Below are positions 1 through 5,703 of a stretch of DNA of 20,080 nucleotides, piece after piece. The position numbers were made by a program, and so were the translations under genes. The stretch is from a virus, in the IMG/VR virus record IMGVR_UViG_3300009706_000686, positions 1 through 20,080 of that record. The stretch is one strand, 5' to 3'. Each line of letters begins with the position of its first letter. Position 1 is the stretch's first letter. The notes below the pieces were generated by a model that searched no databases, was not told the origin of the DNA, and saw only the letters and a list, made by a program, of their open reading frames with translations.

Positions 1-2
1 AG

Positions 3-65
3 TCTCAGTGCGAGTGCGAATGCGATCGGTGTATCGAACTGCTTACTGTATTGCTGGGTGACTAG
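3..65 (+). CDS. C-terminal end of an unidentified Cys-rich protein (partial)
   Basis: An open frame enters from the left edge and stops at TAG 63-65, three bases before the next gene starts. The visible 20 residues contain four cysteines in a C-x-C-x-C-x2-C cluster (QCECECDRC) followed by a hydrophobic tail (IELLTVLLGD). Close-set cysteines of this kind often bind zinc in small phage proteins, but the fragment is too short to name. The other two forward frames are also open for part of this stretch, so the choice rests on the cysteine pattern and the close junction with the next gene. Confidence 0.3.
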   Translation, partial: SQCECECDRCIELLTVLLGD

Positions 66-67
66 AG

Positions 68-496
68 ATGATTGAAGCGCTCATCGCACTCTGGGTATGG
101 ATGGCTGCTGCCCTTAGCGGGGTCTTCGTTGAGCCAATCGAATCTTTCAATAGGGAGGACCCTCCCATAGTCAACCCCGTCATGGACCACAGCCCTGCTT
201 GGGGGTCTGACACAGTGAATCGCCTCATCAGCTGTGAGAGCCACGGAGATCCAACAGTGGTATCCGGGGCGGGTGCACACGGGCTGTTCCAGTTCCACCT
301 ACCCTCATGGCGCTTAGTGGGAGGCGAGGGTCTACCATCCCAAGCTTCGGTAGCTGAGCAGACGATGAGAGCAAAGCTCTTATGGGACAGGCAAGGCTGG
401 CATGGGTGGCCTGGCTGCACCTGCTACTTTGGGTGGATCAAGTCCTGGACGTACGACGGTGTGACACATCACTGCGGTTCGGAGCGGAGAACATGA
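68..496 (+). CDS. Rpf-like transglycosylase / lysozyme-type murein hydrolase
   Basis: This 142-residue protein carries a resuscitation-promoting-factor-like transglycosylase domain at about residues 46-123. The family signature is clear: VNRLISCESHGDP with the predicted catalytic Glu57, then GLFQFHLPSW, a GGEGLPSQAS stretch and WHGWPGC near the end. Such domains cleave the glycan backbone of peptidoglycan and are typical of Actinobacteria and their phages. Residues 3-20 are hydrophobic (IEALIALWVWMAAALSGV) but lack an N-terminal basic residue, so they look more like a signal anchor than a classical cleaved signal. The domain thus probably acts at or outside the membrane. It could be a lysis enzyme or a virion-associated lysin; no holin is visible nearby. 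The start at 68 is the first ATG after an in-frame stop (59-61), with only a weak ribosome site (GGGTGA) upstream. Confidence 0.8.
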   Translation: MIEALIALWVWMAAALSGVFVEPIESFNREDPPIVNPVMDHSPAWGSDTVNRLISCESHGDPTVVSGAGAHGLFQFHLPSWRLVGGEGLPSQASVAEQTMRAKLLWDRQGWHGWPGCTCYFGWIKSWTYDGVTHHCGSERRT

Positions 497-530
497 AACT
501 GGGAAAACCATTAGCGGCGCCCTGATGGTG

Positions 531-542
531 TATTCTGGGGGT
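531..542 (+). promoter_or_regulatory. candidate -10 box for a leaderless start (TATTCT)
   Basis: TATTCT (531-536) fits the actinobacterial -10 consensus TANNNT and ends 6 nt before the ATG at 543, so transcription would begin at or next to the start codon. The G-run between box and ATG sits too close to act as a ribosome binding site. No good -35 is seen. The same arrangement precedes the genes at 932, 5704 and 11792. Confidence 0.35.
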
Positions 543-695
543 ATGGCACATAGGTCACATGCTAAATATGAGGGCGCACCCAGTCGTGCTAGTAGGGCTG
601 TGAAACGTGCTGCACGTCGGGCTACTAAGAAGAAACGTTCACCGAAGCGCTATAGGCCGGGGGGAAGAAGGACCCGAAGCCCCAAACGTTACTAG
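543..695 (+). CDS. small protamine-like basic protein (50 aa)
   Basis: This short gene encodes 50 residues, of which 20 are Arg or Lys (13 Arg, 7 Lys) and only one is acidic (Glu10). It is rich in Ala and Ser in the middle and in Pro and Gly at the end. The pentapeptide SPKRY occurs twice, at residues 33-37 and at the C-terminus (46-50); it resembles the S-P-K/R-K/R DNA minor-groove-binding motifs of sperm-type histones. No domain or membrane segment is seen. A nucleic-acid-binding role, for example DNA condensation in the head, is inferred from composition only. The start has no usable Shine-Dalgarno, but TATTCT lies 6 nt upstream, suggesting a leaderless message. An in-frame ATG at 525 would add six residues (MVYSGG). 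Spurious translation is possible, but the repeat and the composition argue against it. Confidence 0.6.
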   Translation: MAHRSHAKYEGAPSRASRAVKRAARRATKKKRSPKRYRPGGRRTRSPKRY

Positions 696-715
696 ACTCC
701 AATAGGCGGAGCTGG

Positions 716-916
716 ATGCACAAACAGATAGGTGATGTGATTGGGGCTGGGGAACCCGATGACTTGTTCGTTCTCTCGTACCGGTTCGAGGTGAGGTTCG
801 GGGCGAACAGTATTCTGCATCGTGCGTTCAAGACGAGAGAGGGCGCTGACGCTGAGGTGGTTCGGTTGGCGTCTAAGTTGGAGGTTTTGGCTTACGTCGT
901 CGATCGGCGTCCGTGA
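716..916 (+). CDS. hypothetical protein (66 aa) upstream of terminase
   Basis: This 66-residue protein is not recognised. It is mixed alpha/beta in character, with a basic, aromatic central strand (LFVLSYRFEVRFG) and a later amphipathic stretch (REGADAEVVRLASKLEVLAYVV). It has no cysteines, no membrane segment and no HTH. It sits between the basic peptide gene (20 bp upstream) and the terminase gene (15 bp downstream), where many phages place a small terminase subunit or head-completion factor, but nothing in the sequence supports either. A short GGAG at 708-711 lies 4 nt before the ATG, and TAGACT (693-698) could be a -10 box giving a short leader. Both coordinates follow from the first ATG and an in-frame TGA at 914-916. 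Confidence 0.6.
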   Translation: MHKQIGDVIGAGEPDDLFVLSYRFEVRFGANSILHRAFKTREGADAEVVRLASKLEVLAYVVDRRP

Positions 917-918
917 GG

Positions 919-931
919 TAGTCTCCTGGGT
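919..931 (+). promoter_or_regulatory. candidate -10 box for leaderless terminase transcript (TAGTCT)
   Basis: TAGTCT (919-924) matches TANNNT and is separated by 7 nt (CCTGGGT) from the terminase ATG at 932. No Shine-Dalgarno is present between the previous stop and this start, so leaderless initiation is the simplest reading. No convincing -35 was found. Confidence 0.4.
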
Positions 932-2860
932 ATGGACGCACCGTTTGACCCGTTCGCTGTAGAAGAAGTCGATCCTCTCTTCGGGGACATGGACGATGAG
1001 ACCAGGATAAGGCTGGTCCATGAAGGGAACGTCCGCCTCGAAGAGGACTCGGCGATGGTGGGCTGGCATACGGATACGTCGGACCCTGAGTTTGAGCGGC
1101 GTCGGGTAGCTGGCCTTCAGAAGTATCAGCAGAAGTTGACAGCGGAACGGAAACTCCGCCAAGGGAGCCTCCTGAAGCTTCTGTCGAACGGGTACACCGT
1201 CGATGAGGCTTGTTGGCAGGTGAACGTTACGAAGGGCACTTTCTATAAGTGGCGCTCGAACGACGTGAATTTCCAGCGGGCCTCTCGGGCAGCTCAGCAC
1301 GAAGGTCAAGACCTTGTCTCTATGGTGGAGGCGGGGAACTATCACGCTTTGCCGTTCCATATTCTGCGCAAGATGTGTTTCGGGCGGGACACGTACGGGT
1401 ATCAGCAGAAGATCATCGACATCATCGAGTATGCACCTGAGGGCGAGATCGTAATGATCCTCTTGCCGCCCGGCGTCGGTAAGACAATGACCGTAGAGGA
1501 CTGGCTCAGTATCGAACTGGCTAAGAATCAGAAGCTCAGAGTGATGTACATCTCAGAGTCGAAGGACTTGGGCGAGCGGACGATGGAGGTCATTAAGACC
1601 AGGTTTGAGAATGAGGACGGGCAGTACTCCAAGCTCTCTGAGATGTTCGGCGCTTTGTATCACGAGGACGGCGACCTGACATGGCGAGCTGACGCTATCC
1701 GTCTACCCGGTGGCGACATGGAGTTACGTGACTACAACCTCCGTACACGGGGTATGAGGTCGCAGATCTCGTCGATTCGTGCTGACATCATCATCATGGA
1801 CGACATCCAGACCTCGAACACGCTCGGGCAGACGAACCGGTACATGCGTGACATCCGGCGCACGATCCTCACCCGACGTGAGGGCGCTATCCGAGGCAAG
1901 GTTATCTACATCGGTACCCGCCTTGAGATGGGTGACCTGCCGGAACGGATGGTGGAGGAGGGGATGGTCCTTGAGGACAACCTCTACATCATGCCGCTGA
2001 TCAATTCGGAAGGTGTGTCCAACTTCGAGGAGGTCATCTGCACTAAGGACCTACCTCTTTTGGTTAGGCAGCAGGGGGACATGTTCCAGGCGGTCTACCA
2101 GCAGAACCCGGCTGGGGGTGGTGGTAACACTTTCTCCGATATCGTGTCCCAATCTCTTGATCCTCGGTACACGGTCAACACTTGGCACGAGGCTCATGAG
2201 GTCGCTTCGGATAAGCCGCAGGAGATCCTCGGGAGAGTCACCTCGATCGACCCGGCGCTGACGGGTGGCAACGCCATCATCGCCGCAGGCTGGTCCATGA
2301 CCGACATATGGATCTACGACTTGGACTTGGAGTTTAATACTGGGAAGATGTCGTACGCTGAGAACAAGATCGAAGAGTTCCTACTCGCCTACCAGTCCGA
2401 CACTCTCATCATCGAAGACAAGGCGTACCAGAAGGCGTTGCTTACGTCCGAACGTATCGAGACGATGTGTTCCTCGTATGGGGTGTCGCTGAAGAAGCAC
2501 ACCACAGGTGGGGAGAAACACGACACAGTGTTCGGTGTCGCCAAGATGGAGACCCCGCTCTCTAATGGTCGTATCCATATGCCGTGGGGTGATGAGTTCT
2601 CGACGAAACAGATGACACCACTCCGCCAGCAACTCCTAATGTGGCGCCCCGACGTGCCCACCAAAGCGATCGTGCAAGACCTTGTGATGGCTTTGTGGTT
2701 CATACACGTTTACGTGATGTACGAACGGCGCCGCATTATGACACTGAAGAAGACCCAAGACCTGATTGCCCGTAATAGGGAACGGCACGGCCCTGCCAGG
2801 CGGGCAGGGTACGCTGGGAAGACGCAGATGCAGTTGGGCTCACGGAGGCATAAGACATGA
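932..2860 (+). CDS. terL: terminase large subunit with N-terminal HTH domain
   Basis: This 642-residue protein is the DNA-packaging motor: an ATPase that drives DNA through the portal and a nuclease that cuts concatemers. The ATPase shows Walker A at 179-186 (PPGVGKTM) and Walker B at 286-291 (IIIMDD). The RNase-H-like nuclease shows SIDPALTGG (Asp440), LIIEDK (Glu495/Asp496) and a late Asp in QDLVMALW (Asp583). Residues 76-124 form an extra helix-turn-helix-like segment (LLKLLSNGYTVDEACWQVNV followed by TKGTFYKWR and DVNFQRA), which resembles the DNA-binding domain of phage small terminases. At 642 residues it is longer than many TerL proteins (often 450-550), as expected with such an N-terminal addition. 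No separate small terminase is recognisable here. The stop overlaps the portal start (ATGA). The start at 932 lacks a ribosome site and has a TANNNT box 7 nt upstream. Confidence 0.95.
   Translation: MDAPFDPFAVEEVDPLFGDMDDETRIRLVHEGNVRLEEDSAMVGWHTDTSDPEFERRRVAGLQKYQQKLTAERKLRQGSLLKLLSNGYTVDEACWQVNVTKGTFYKWRSNDVNFQRASRAAQHEGQDLVSMVEAGNYHALPFHILRKMCFGRDTYGYQQKIIDIIEYAPEGEIVMILLPPGVGKTMTVEDWLSIELAKNQKLRVMYISESKDLGERTMEVIKTRFENEDGQYSKLSEMFGALYHEDGDLTWRADAIRLPGGDMELRDYNLRTRGMRSQISSIRADIIIMDDIQTSNTLGQTNRYMRDIRRTILTRREGAIRGKVIYIGTRLEMGDLPERMVEEGMVLEDNLYIMPLINSEGVSNFEEVICTKDLPLLVRQQGDMFQAVYQQNPAGGGGNTFSDIVSQSLDPRYTVNTWHEAHEVASDKPQEILGRVTSIDPALTGGNAIIAAGWSMTDIWIYDLDLEFNTGKMSYAENKIEEFLLAYQSDTLIIEDKAYQKALLTSERIETMCSSYGVSLKKHTTGGEKHDTVFGVAKMETPLSNGRIHMPWGDEFSTKQMTPLRQQLLMWRPDVPTKAIVQDLVMALWFIHVYVMYERRRIMTLKKTQDLIARNRERHGPARRAGYAGKTQMQLGSRRHKT
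2844..2848 (+). promoter_or_regulatory. Shine-Dalgarno of the portal gene
   Basis: GGAGG, 8 nt before the ATG at 2857 and inside the last codons of the terminase gene, fixes the portal start at the ATGA overlap. Confidence 0.7.
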
Positions 2861-4701
2861 CGGCAGTTACTTGGGAAGAGGCCACAGCTCTCGTTGATCA
2901 TCTGAAGCAGTACGACTCTCCTATCAAGCAACGCATGTTGGCTGTGCGGGCTCACTACAACGCTGATGTTCTGACACCCACGTACGATGTGCCCGGCGAG
3001 GATGAGCCTGGTAGGTCTCCGTCTCCTTTGCTTATCGCCGATGCGATTGACACGAAGTCGATGCGGGCTGCTTCGGTGGTTCCGTCGATTTCGATGCAGG
3101 CCCGCAAGACGGACATTGAGCAGAAGCGTCTGAGGAAACGCCAAGCCGGGCTGGCTGCTATTTGGCGTGAGTCTGGCGTGGAGGATGCGATGCTCGGTCG
3201 TGCGTTCCGTCACCTGTTCGCTTACGGGACCTGCGCCATGATCGCTGTAGAGAAGAAGGGCTTCGAGCATCCGATCATTGAGCTAAGAGACCCACTCTCC
3301 ACGTACTCGGAGGTTAAGGCCCCGGAGGATTTTTCGGCTCCTGGGTACGTGGCGTACATTTATGGCAAGTCGGAAGCGTGGCTGAAACGGAACTACCCGG
3401 AGACGAAGCATAATCTGTTCGATAAGTCGAATATGAACAGGCAGGAAATTTGGGATGTAGTCGAATACATCGACGAGGACCAGATCATGGTCGGTGTGCT
3501 CGGGCCGAGGCAACCGTTCTATTACAACCAGTCTTCGGACTACACCGATTGGCGTCGCCAGCATCGGGACAAGTCGATGATGTTGCGCCGCTGGAATAAT
3601 TGGGCGGGCATGGTCCCCGGTTACGTTGGGACCCGAGTGACGTTAGATCGGATCGAGTCGTCAGTTATGAAGCTCACCGGGCTCGTGAACGAGATCGGTC
3701 GCTTGAGGACTTTGGAGAAGATCGCCGCTGAGCGGGGGGTGTTCCCTGATCTCGTTGCGTTCGGCGATGGGGACGTCCCACCGACTTTGGTGAACGGCCA
3801 GTGGTCTGACGGTCGGGACGGCGAAGTCAACTTGTTGCAGAACGCTAAAGGTTTTCAGGTGGTCCGCATGGACCCGTCTGTGGTGTCGAGACAGATCACA
3901 GATCAGATGGAAGGTTCCTTCGGCCAGTCAGGCGGTTTGGACCCTTTGACCAAAGGTGAGGCCCGTGGGGCGTCTCTGAGGACGGGAGCTGCGATTAACA
4001 ACATGGCGTCGTTCTCTTTGGACCCAATTATTTCTGAAGCTCAGAAGACGATGGCTCGGATTCTGTCTAAGACAAACGAGGGTGCTTTTGAGCTGTGGAA
4101 GAACTCGCCGACGAACCGAGCGAAGAAGATTTCGATGTTCAGTGGCCGTCAAGGAGATCGCCACCTCACCGATATTACCCCAGCCGTAGACATCACAGAC
4201 TCAAGGAACACGGTCCATTATCCGATTCCTGGTGCGGACGTGAACTCGATTCAGGTGGCGCTCGGGCAGGCGATGCAGACTGGGATGATGTCGACGAAGA
4301 CAGCCCGAGCGTCGAATCCTTTGATCCCGAACGACGACTACGAGGAAGACCAGATCACGTTGGAGGCGATAGACAATGCCCTACTCACCGGTCTGCTCAC
4401 GCAGGCTCAGAACCCTACACAGGGTGCGACTTTGGTGGACTTGGCTGAAATCGCAGACGGGTTTGACCGACATGGTGACATCCGCAAGGCAGTTAGAGAG
4501 GCAGACGCCTTGGCTAGAGAACGGCAGGCTAATGCCGCTCCCGCACCGGAACAGCAAGTTGGGGGACTTGACCCTTCCAACCCTGGGGCAATGGCACAGG
4601 CAGCTCCAGAAGGTGCAGGACCCCCCGGCGCAGGCGGAGGGGGACCTCCCGACCTAGCCTCTGTGTTGCAGAACTTGAACTCGTCACCGACAGGAGCTTG
4701 A
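2857..4701 (+). CDS. portal protein
   Basis: This 614-residue protein follows terL and has the length and character of a phage portal, the dodecameric ring at the head vertex through which DNA enters and leaves. Supporting sequence includes the N-terminal helical part with AVRAHYNAD (29-37), the DTKSMRAASVVPSISMQAR stretch (65-83), and a central FRHLFAYGTCAMIAVEKKG strand-helix region (117-135), followed by acidic and aromatic wing-like segments. The C-terminal 60 residues are low-complexity and rich in Pro, Gly and Ala (GPPGAGGGGPPDLASVLQ), as in many portals whose tail is disordered. The start overlaps the terminase stop by four bases, so translation is probably coupled. The assignment rests on position, size and general pattern, without a short diagnostic motif. 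Confidence 0.85.
   Translation: MTAVTWEEATALVDHLKQYDSPIKQRMLAVRAHYNADVLTPTYDVPGEDEPGRSPSPLLIADAIDTKSMRAASVVPSISMQARKTDIEQKRLRKRQAGLAAIWRESGVEDAMLGRAFRHLFAYGTCAMIAVEKKGFEHPIIELRDPLSTYSEVKAPEDFSAPGYVAYIYGKSEAWLKRNYPETKHNLFDKSNMNRQEIWDVVEYIDEDQIMVGVLGPRQPFYYNQSSDYTDWRRQHRDKSMMLRRWNNWAGMVPGYVGTRVTLDRIESSVMKLTGLVNEIGRLRTLEKIAAERGVFPDLVAFGDGDVPPTLVNGQWSDGRDGEVNLLQNAKGFQVVRMDPSVVSRQITDQMEGSFGQSGGLDPLTKGEARGASLRTGAAINNMASFSLDPIISEAQKTMARILSKTNEGAFELWKNSPTNRAKKISMFSGRQGDRHLTDITPAVDITDSRNTVHYPIPGADVNSIQVALGQAMQTGMMSTKTARASNPLIPNDDYEEDQITLEAIDNALLTGLLTQAQNPTQGATLVDLAEIADGFDRHGDIRKAVREADALARERQANAAPAPEQQVGGLDPSNPGAMAQAAPEGAGPPGAGGGGPPDLASVLQNLNSSPTGA
4691..4696 (+). promoter_or_regulatory. Shine-Dalgarno of the 129-aa gene
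   Basis: CAGGAG, 6 nt before the ATG at 4703, lies within the last codons of the portal gene and supports this start. Confidence 0.65.
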
Positions 4702-4702
4702 T

Positions 4703-5092
4703 ATGGCTGGAGAAGGACGCCTCGATCTACCCAAGGGGCTGGATTACGGGAAGAAGAAAGAGCTTGAAGACCAACAGGCTCAAGTCTCCGCTATCCCGTC
4801 CGACCAGATCGGTCTCACCGACGCAGCTCCCGGTCGGCCTATCGGCCGTGAGTCGGAGTTCCCGAACGAGTCCCTGTTCGCAGGCTCGAAGGCCGGTCCC
4901 GGTGTAGGCCCTGAGGCGTTGCAGTTCCCGAACGCCGAAGAGGACCAGGACGCAGAGATGCTCGCTGAGGTTGTGCCGATCCTCGAAGCGATGGTCGACA
5001 ACCGGAAACACACGTCCGCTCGGATGCGTCAGATGGTCCGGAAGATGCGTGCCGACATGCCAGTGGACGGGGACAGGCTCCCGACGCTGTAG
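4703..5092 (+). CDS. hypothetical protein after portal (129 aa)
   Basis: This protein is not recognised. The first 80 residues are hydrophilic and probably extended, rich in Pro, Gly, Asp and Glu (LDLPKGLDYGKKKELEDQQ, then FPNESLFAGSKAGPGVGPE). Residues 81-119 form an acidic then basic helical segment (EDQDAEMLAEVVPILEAMVD, then SARMRQMVRKMRADMP). There are no cysteines and no membrane segment. It begins one base after the portal stop with a good ribosome site, so it belongs to the packaging/head unit. A small head-assembly or portal-associated role would fit the position but is only inferred. A scaffold is less likely because a better candidate lies just before the capsid gene. Confidence 0.75.
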   Translation: MAGEGRLDLPKGLDYGKKKELEDQQAQVSAIPSDQIGLTDAAPGRPIGRESEFPNESLFAGSKAGPGVGPEALQFPNAEEDQDAEMLAEVVPILEAMVDNRKHTSARMRQMVRKMRADMPVDGDRLPTL

Positions 5093-5095
5093 GGT
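5090..5095 (+). promoter_or_regulatory. possible -10 box ahead of the decoration gene (TAGGGT)
   Basis: TAGGGT overlaps the stop of the 129-aa gene. A start of transcription about 7 nt later would give a leader of roughly 40 nt that includes the GAGGAG ribosome site of the gene at 5140. The evidence is only the TANNNT match and the position in a short gap. Confidence 0.2.
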
Positions 5096-5128
5096 GGGGG
5101 GTGGAACATTCACAGTCAAACCCCATTT

Positions 5129-5134
5129 GAGGAG
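5129..5134 (+). promoter_or_regulatory. strong Shine-Dalgarno of the decoration-like gene
   Basis: GAGGAG lies 5 nt before the ATG at 5140. A strong site suits a protein made in many copies. Confidence 0.75.
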
Positions 5135-5139
5135 ATCAG

Positions 5140-5562
5140 ATGAGTTCCAATTATCCAGCAACACTCGATACCTATGGGTCTGAACAGGCAGTTGCCGTCC
5201 AGACCGAGTTGGGGACCTACGCAGGACGCAAGTTCAGCAAGGTGACCACAGCTCAGACTTTGACGGCTGCCGACAACAACAGGGTGTTTTTGGCGGCTGC
5301 CGCCAACCTTGTGTTCACTTTGCCGTCCACGGTGGAGGGACTTCGGTTCACTTTCGTCACCCACACAGTCAGCGCTGGCACAGGGACTTCGCTCTCGCCT
5401 GCTGCCGCCGACGCGATCCACCATACGACTTCGGTCGACAACAAGGATCTCATCAACTCGGGCGCCTCAGACGTCGAAGGTGACTCAGTCACCGTCGTCG
5501 GTGATGGCGTTGACGGTTGGTGGGTAGAAAGCATCTTTGGGACGTGGGCTAAAGAGTCCTGA
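5140..5562 (+). CDS. head decoration / surface-fiber-like protein (140 aa)
   Basis: This 140-residue protein is rich in Thr, Ser, Ala, Val and Gly with regular short beta strands. The pattern is common in small phage capsid-surface proteins: TLTAADNNRVFLAAAANLVFTLPS (about 40-64, written here as two joined strands), a GLRFTFVTHTVSAGTGTSLS strand pair, a DAIHHTT loop, then DSVTVVGDGVDGWWVESIFG and TW near the end. Such domains are thought to sit on the outside of the head as decoration or short fibers. It has no membrane segment and no cysteines. It has its own strong ribosome site and ends in a perfect dyad, so it may be expressed as a separate high-level unit. The family name is uncertain; the beta-rich surface-protein reading is moderately supported. 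Confidence 0.6.
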   Translation: MSSNYPATLDTYGSEQAVAVQTELGTYAGRKFSKVTTAQTLTAADNNRVFLAAAANLVFTLPSTVEGLRFTFVTHTVSAGTGTSLSPAAADAIHHTTSVDNKDLINSGASDVEGDSVTVVGDGVDGWWVESIFGTWAKES

Positions 5563-5580
5563 CAGGTTGTTACCTGTCGG
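5559..5580 (+). terminator. stem-loop overlapping the decoration gene stop
   Basis: The arms GACAGGT (5561-5567) and ACCTGTC (5572-5578) pair perfectly around a TGTT loop, and two more pairs (one G-T) extend the stem to 9 bp. It starts inside the stop codon. No T-run follows, so it may be an mRNA-stabilising or attenuating hairpin. As a symmetric DNA site it could equally be an operator. Confidence 0.45.
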
Positions 5581-5590
5581 ATGGTGACAT

Positions 5591-5653
5591 GCTTTCCTAA
5601 GTTGATACGCAGCACGAGATGATGCAACGTGTGATGTGACTGTGAGGGAAAGC
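5591..5653 (+). other. long-range inverted repeat in the non-coding gap
   Basis: GCTTTCC (5591-5597) is the exact reverse complement of GGAAAGC (5647-5653), so the 49 nt between them could form a closed RNA loop. Together with the hairpins on either side this makes the whole gap 5563-5703 look structured. No gene of credible length was found in it. Confidence 0.3.
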
Positions 5654-5657
5654 CCTA

Positions 5658-5689
5658 AGTGCCCTCGCCTCTTCGGAGGCGGGGGCACT
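5658..5689 (+). terminator. strong UUCG-loop hairpin before the giant gene
   Basis: The arms 5658-5671 and 5676-5689 form a 14-bp stem (one G-T pair, otherwise perfect; core CGCCTC/GAGGCG) closed by a TTCG tetraloop. The following bases, TGTAGGTTGTTAGG, contain T residues but no true T-run. It probably ends transcription from the head genes. It abuts the candidate -10 box of the next gene. Confidence 0.65.
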
Positions 5690-5690
5690 G

Positions 5691-5703
5691 TAGGTTGTTA
5701 GGC
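5691..5703 (+). promoter_or_regulatory. candidate -10 box for leaderless giant-gene transcript (TAGGTT)
   Basis: TAGGTT (5691-5696) matches TANNNT and is 7 nt (GTTAGGC) before the ATG at 5704. No Shine-Dalgarno is present. Because the terminator-like hairpin ends two bases upstream, a new promoter is needed here, which strengthens the case. Confidence 0.45.

Noticed and set aside
493-525. Ten-codon frame (MKLGKPLAAP) linking ATGA at 493 and TGATG at 523
   Set aside because: The two overlaps are neat, but ten codons without a ribosome site are too little to support a gene.
692-1360. Minus-strand open frame of 222 codons over the start of the terminase gene
   Set aside because: It runs antisense to the 66-aa gene and the terminase HTH region. 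No start signal or protein features support it.
5659-5703. GTG 5659 as the start of the giant gene (15 extra residues)
   Set aside because: The GTG is the first base triplet of the strong hairpin stem, no ribosome site precedes it, and the extra residues (PSPLRRRGHCRLLG) simply translate the stem. ATG 5704 has a promoter-like box at the right distance.
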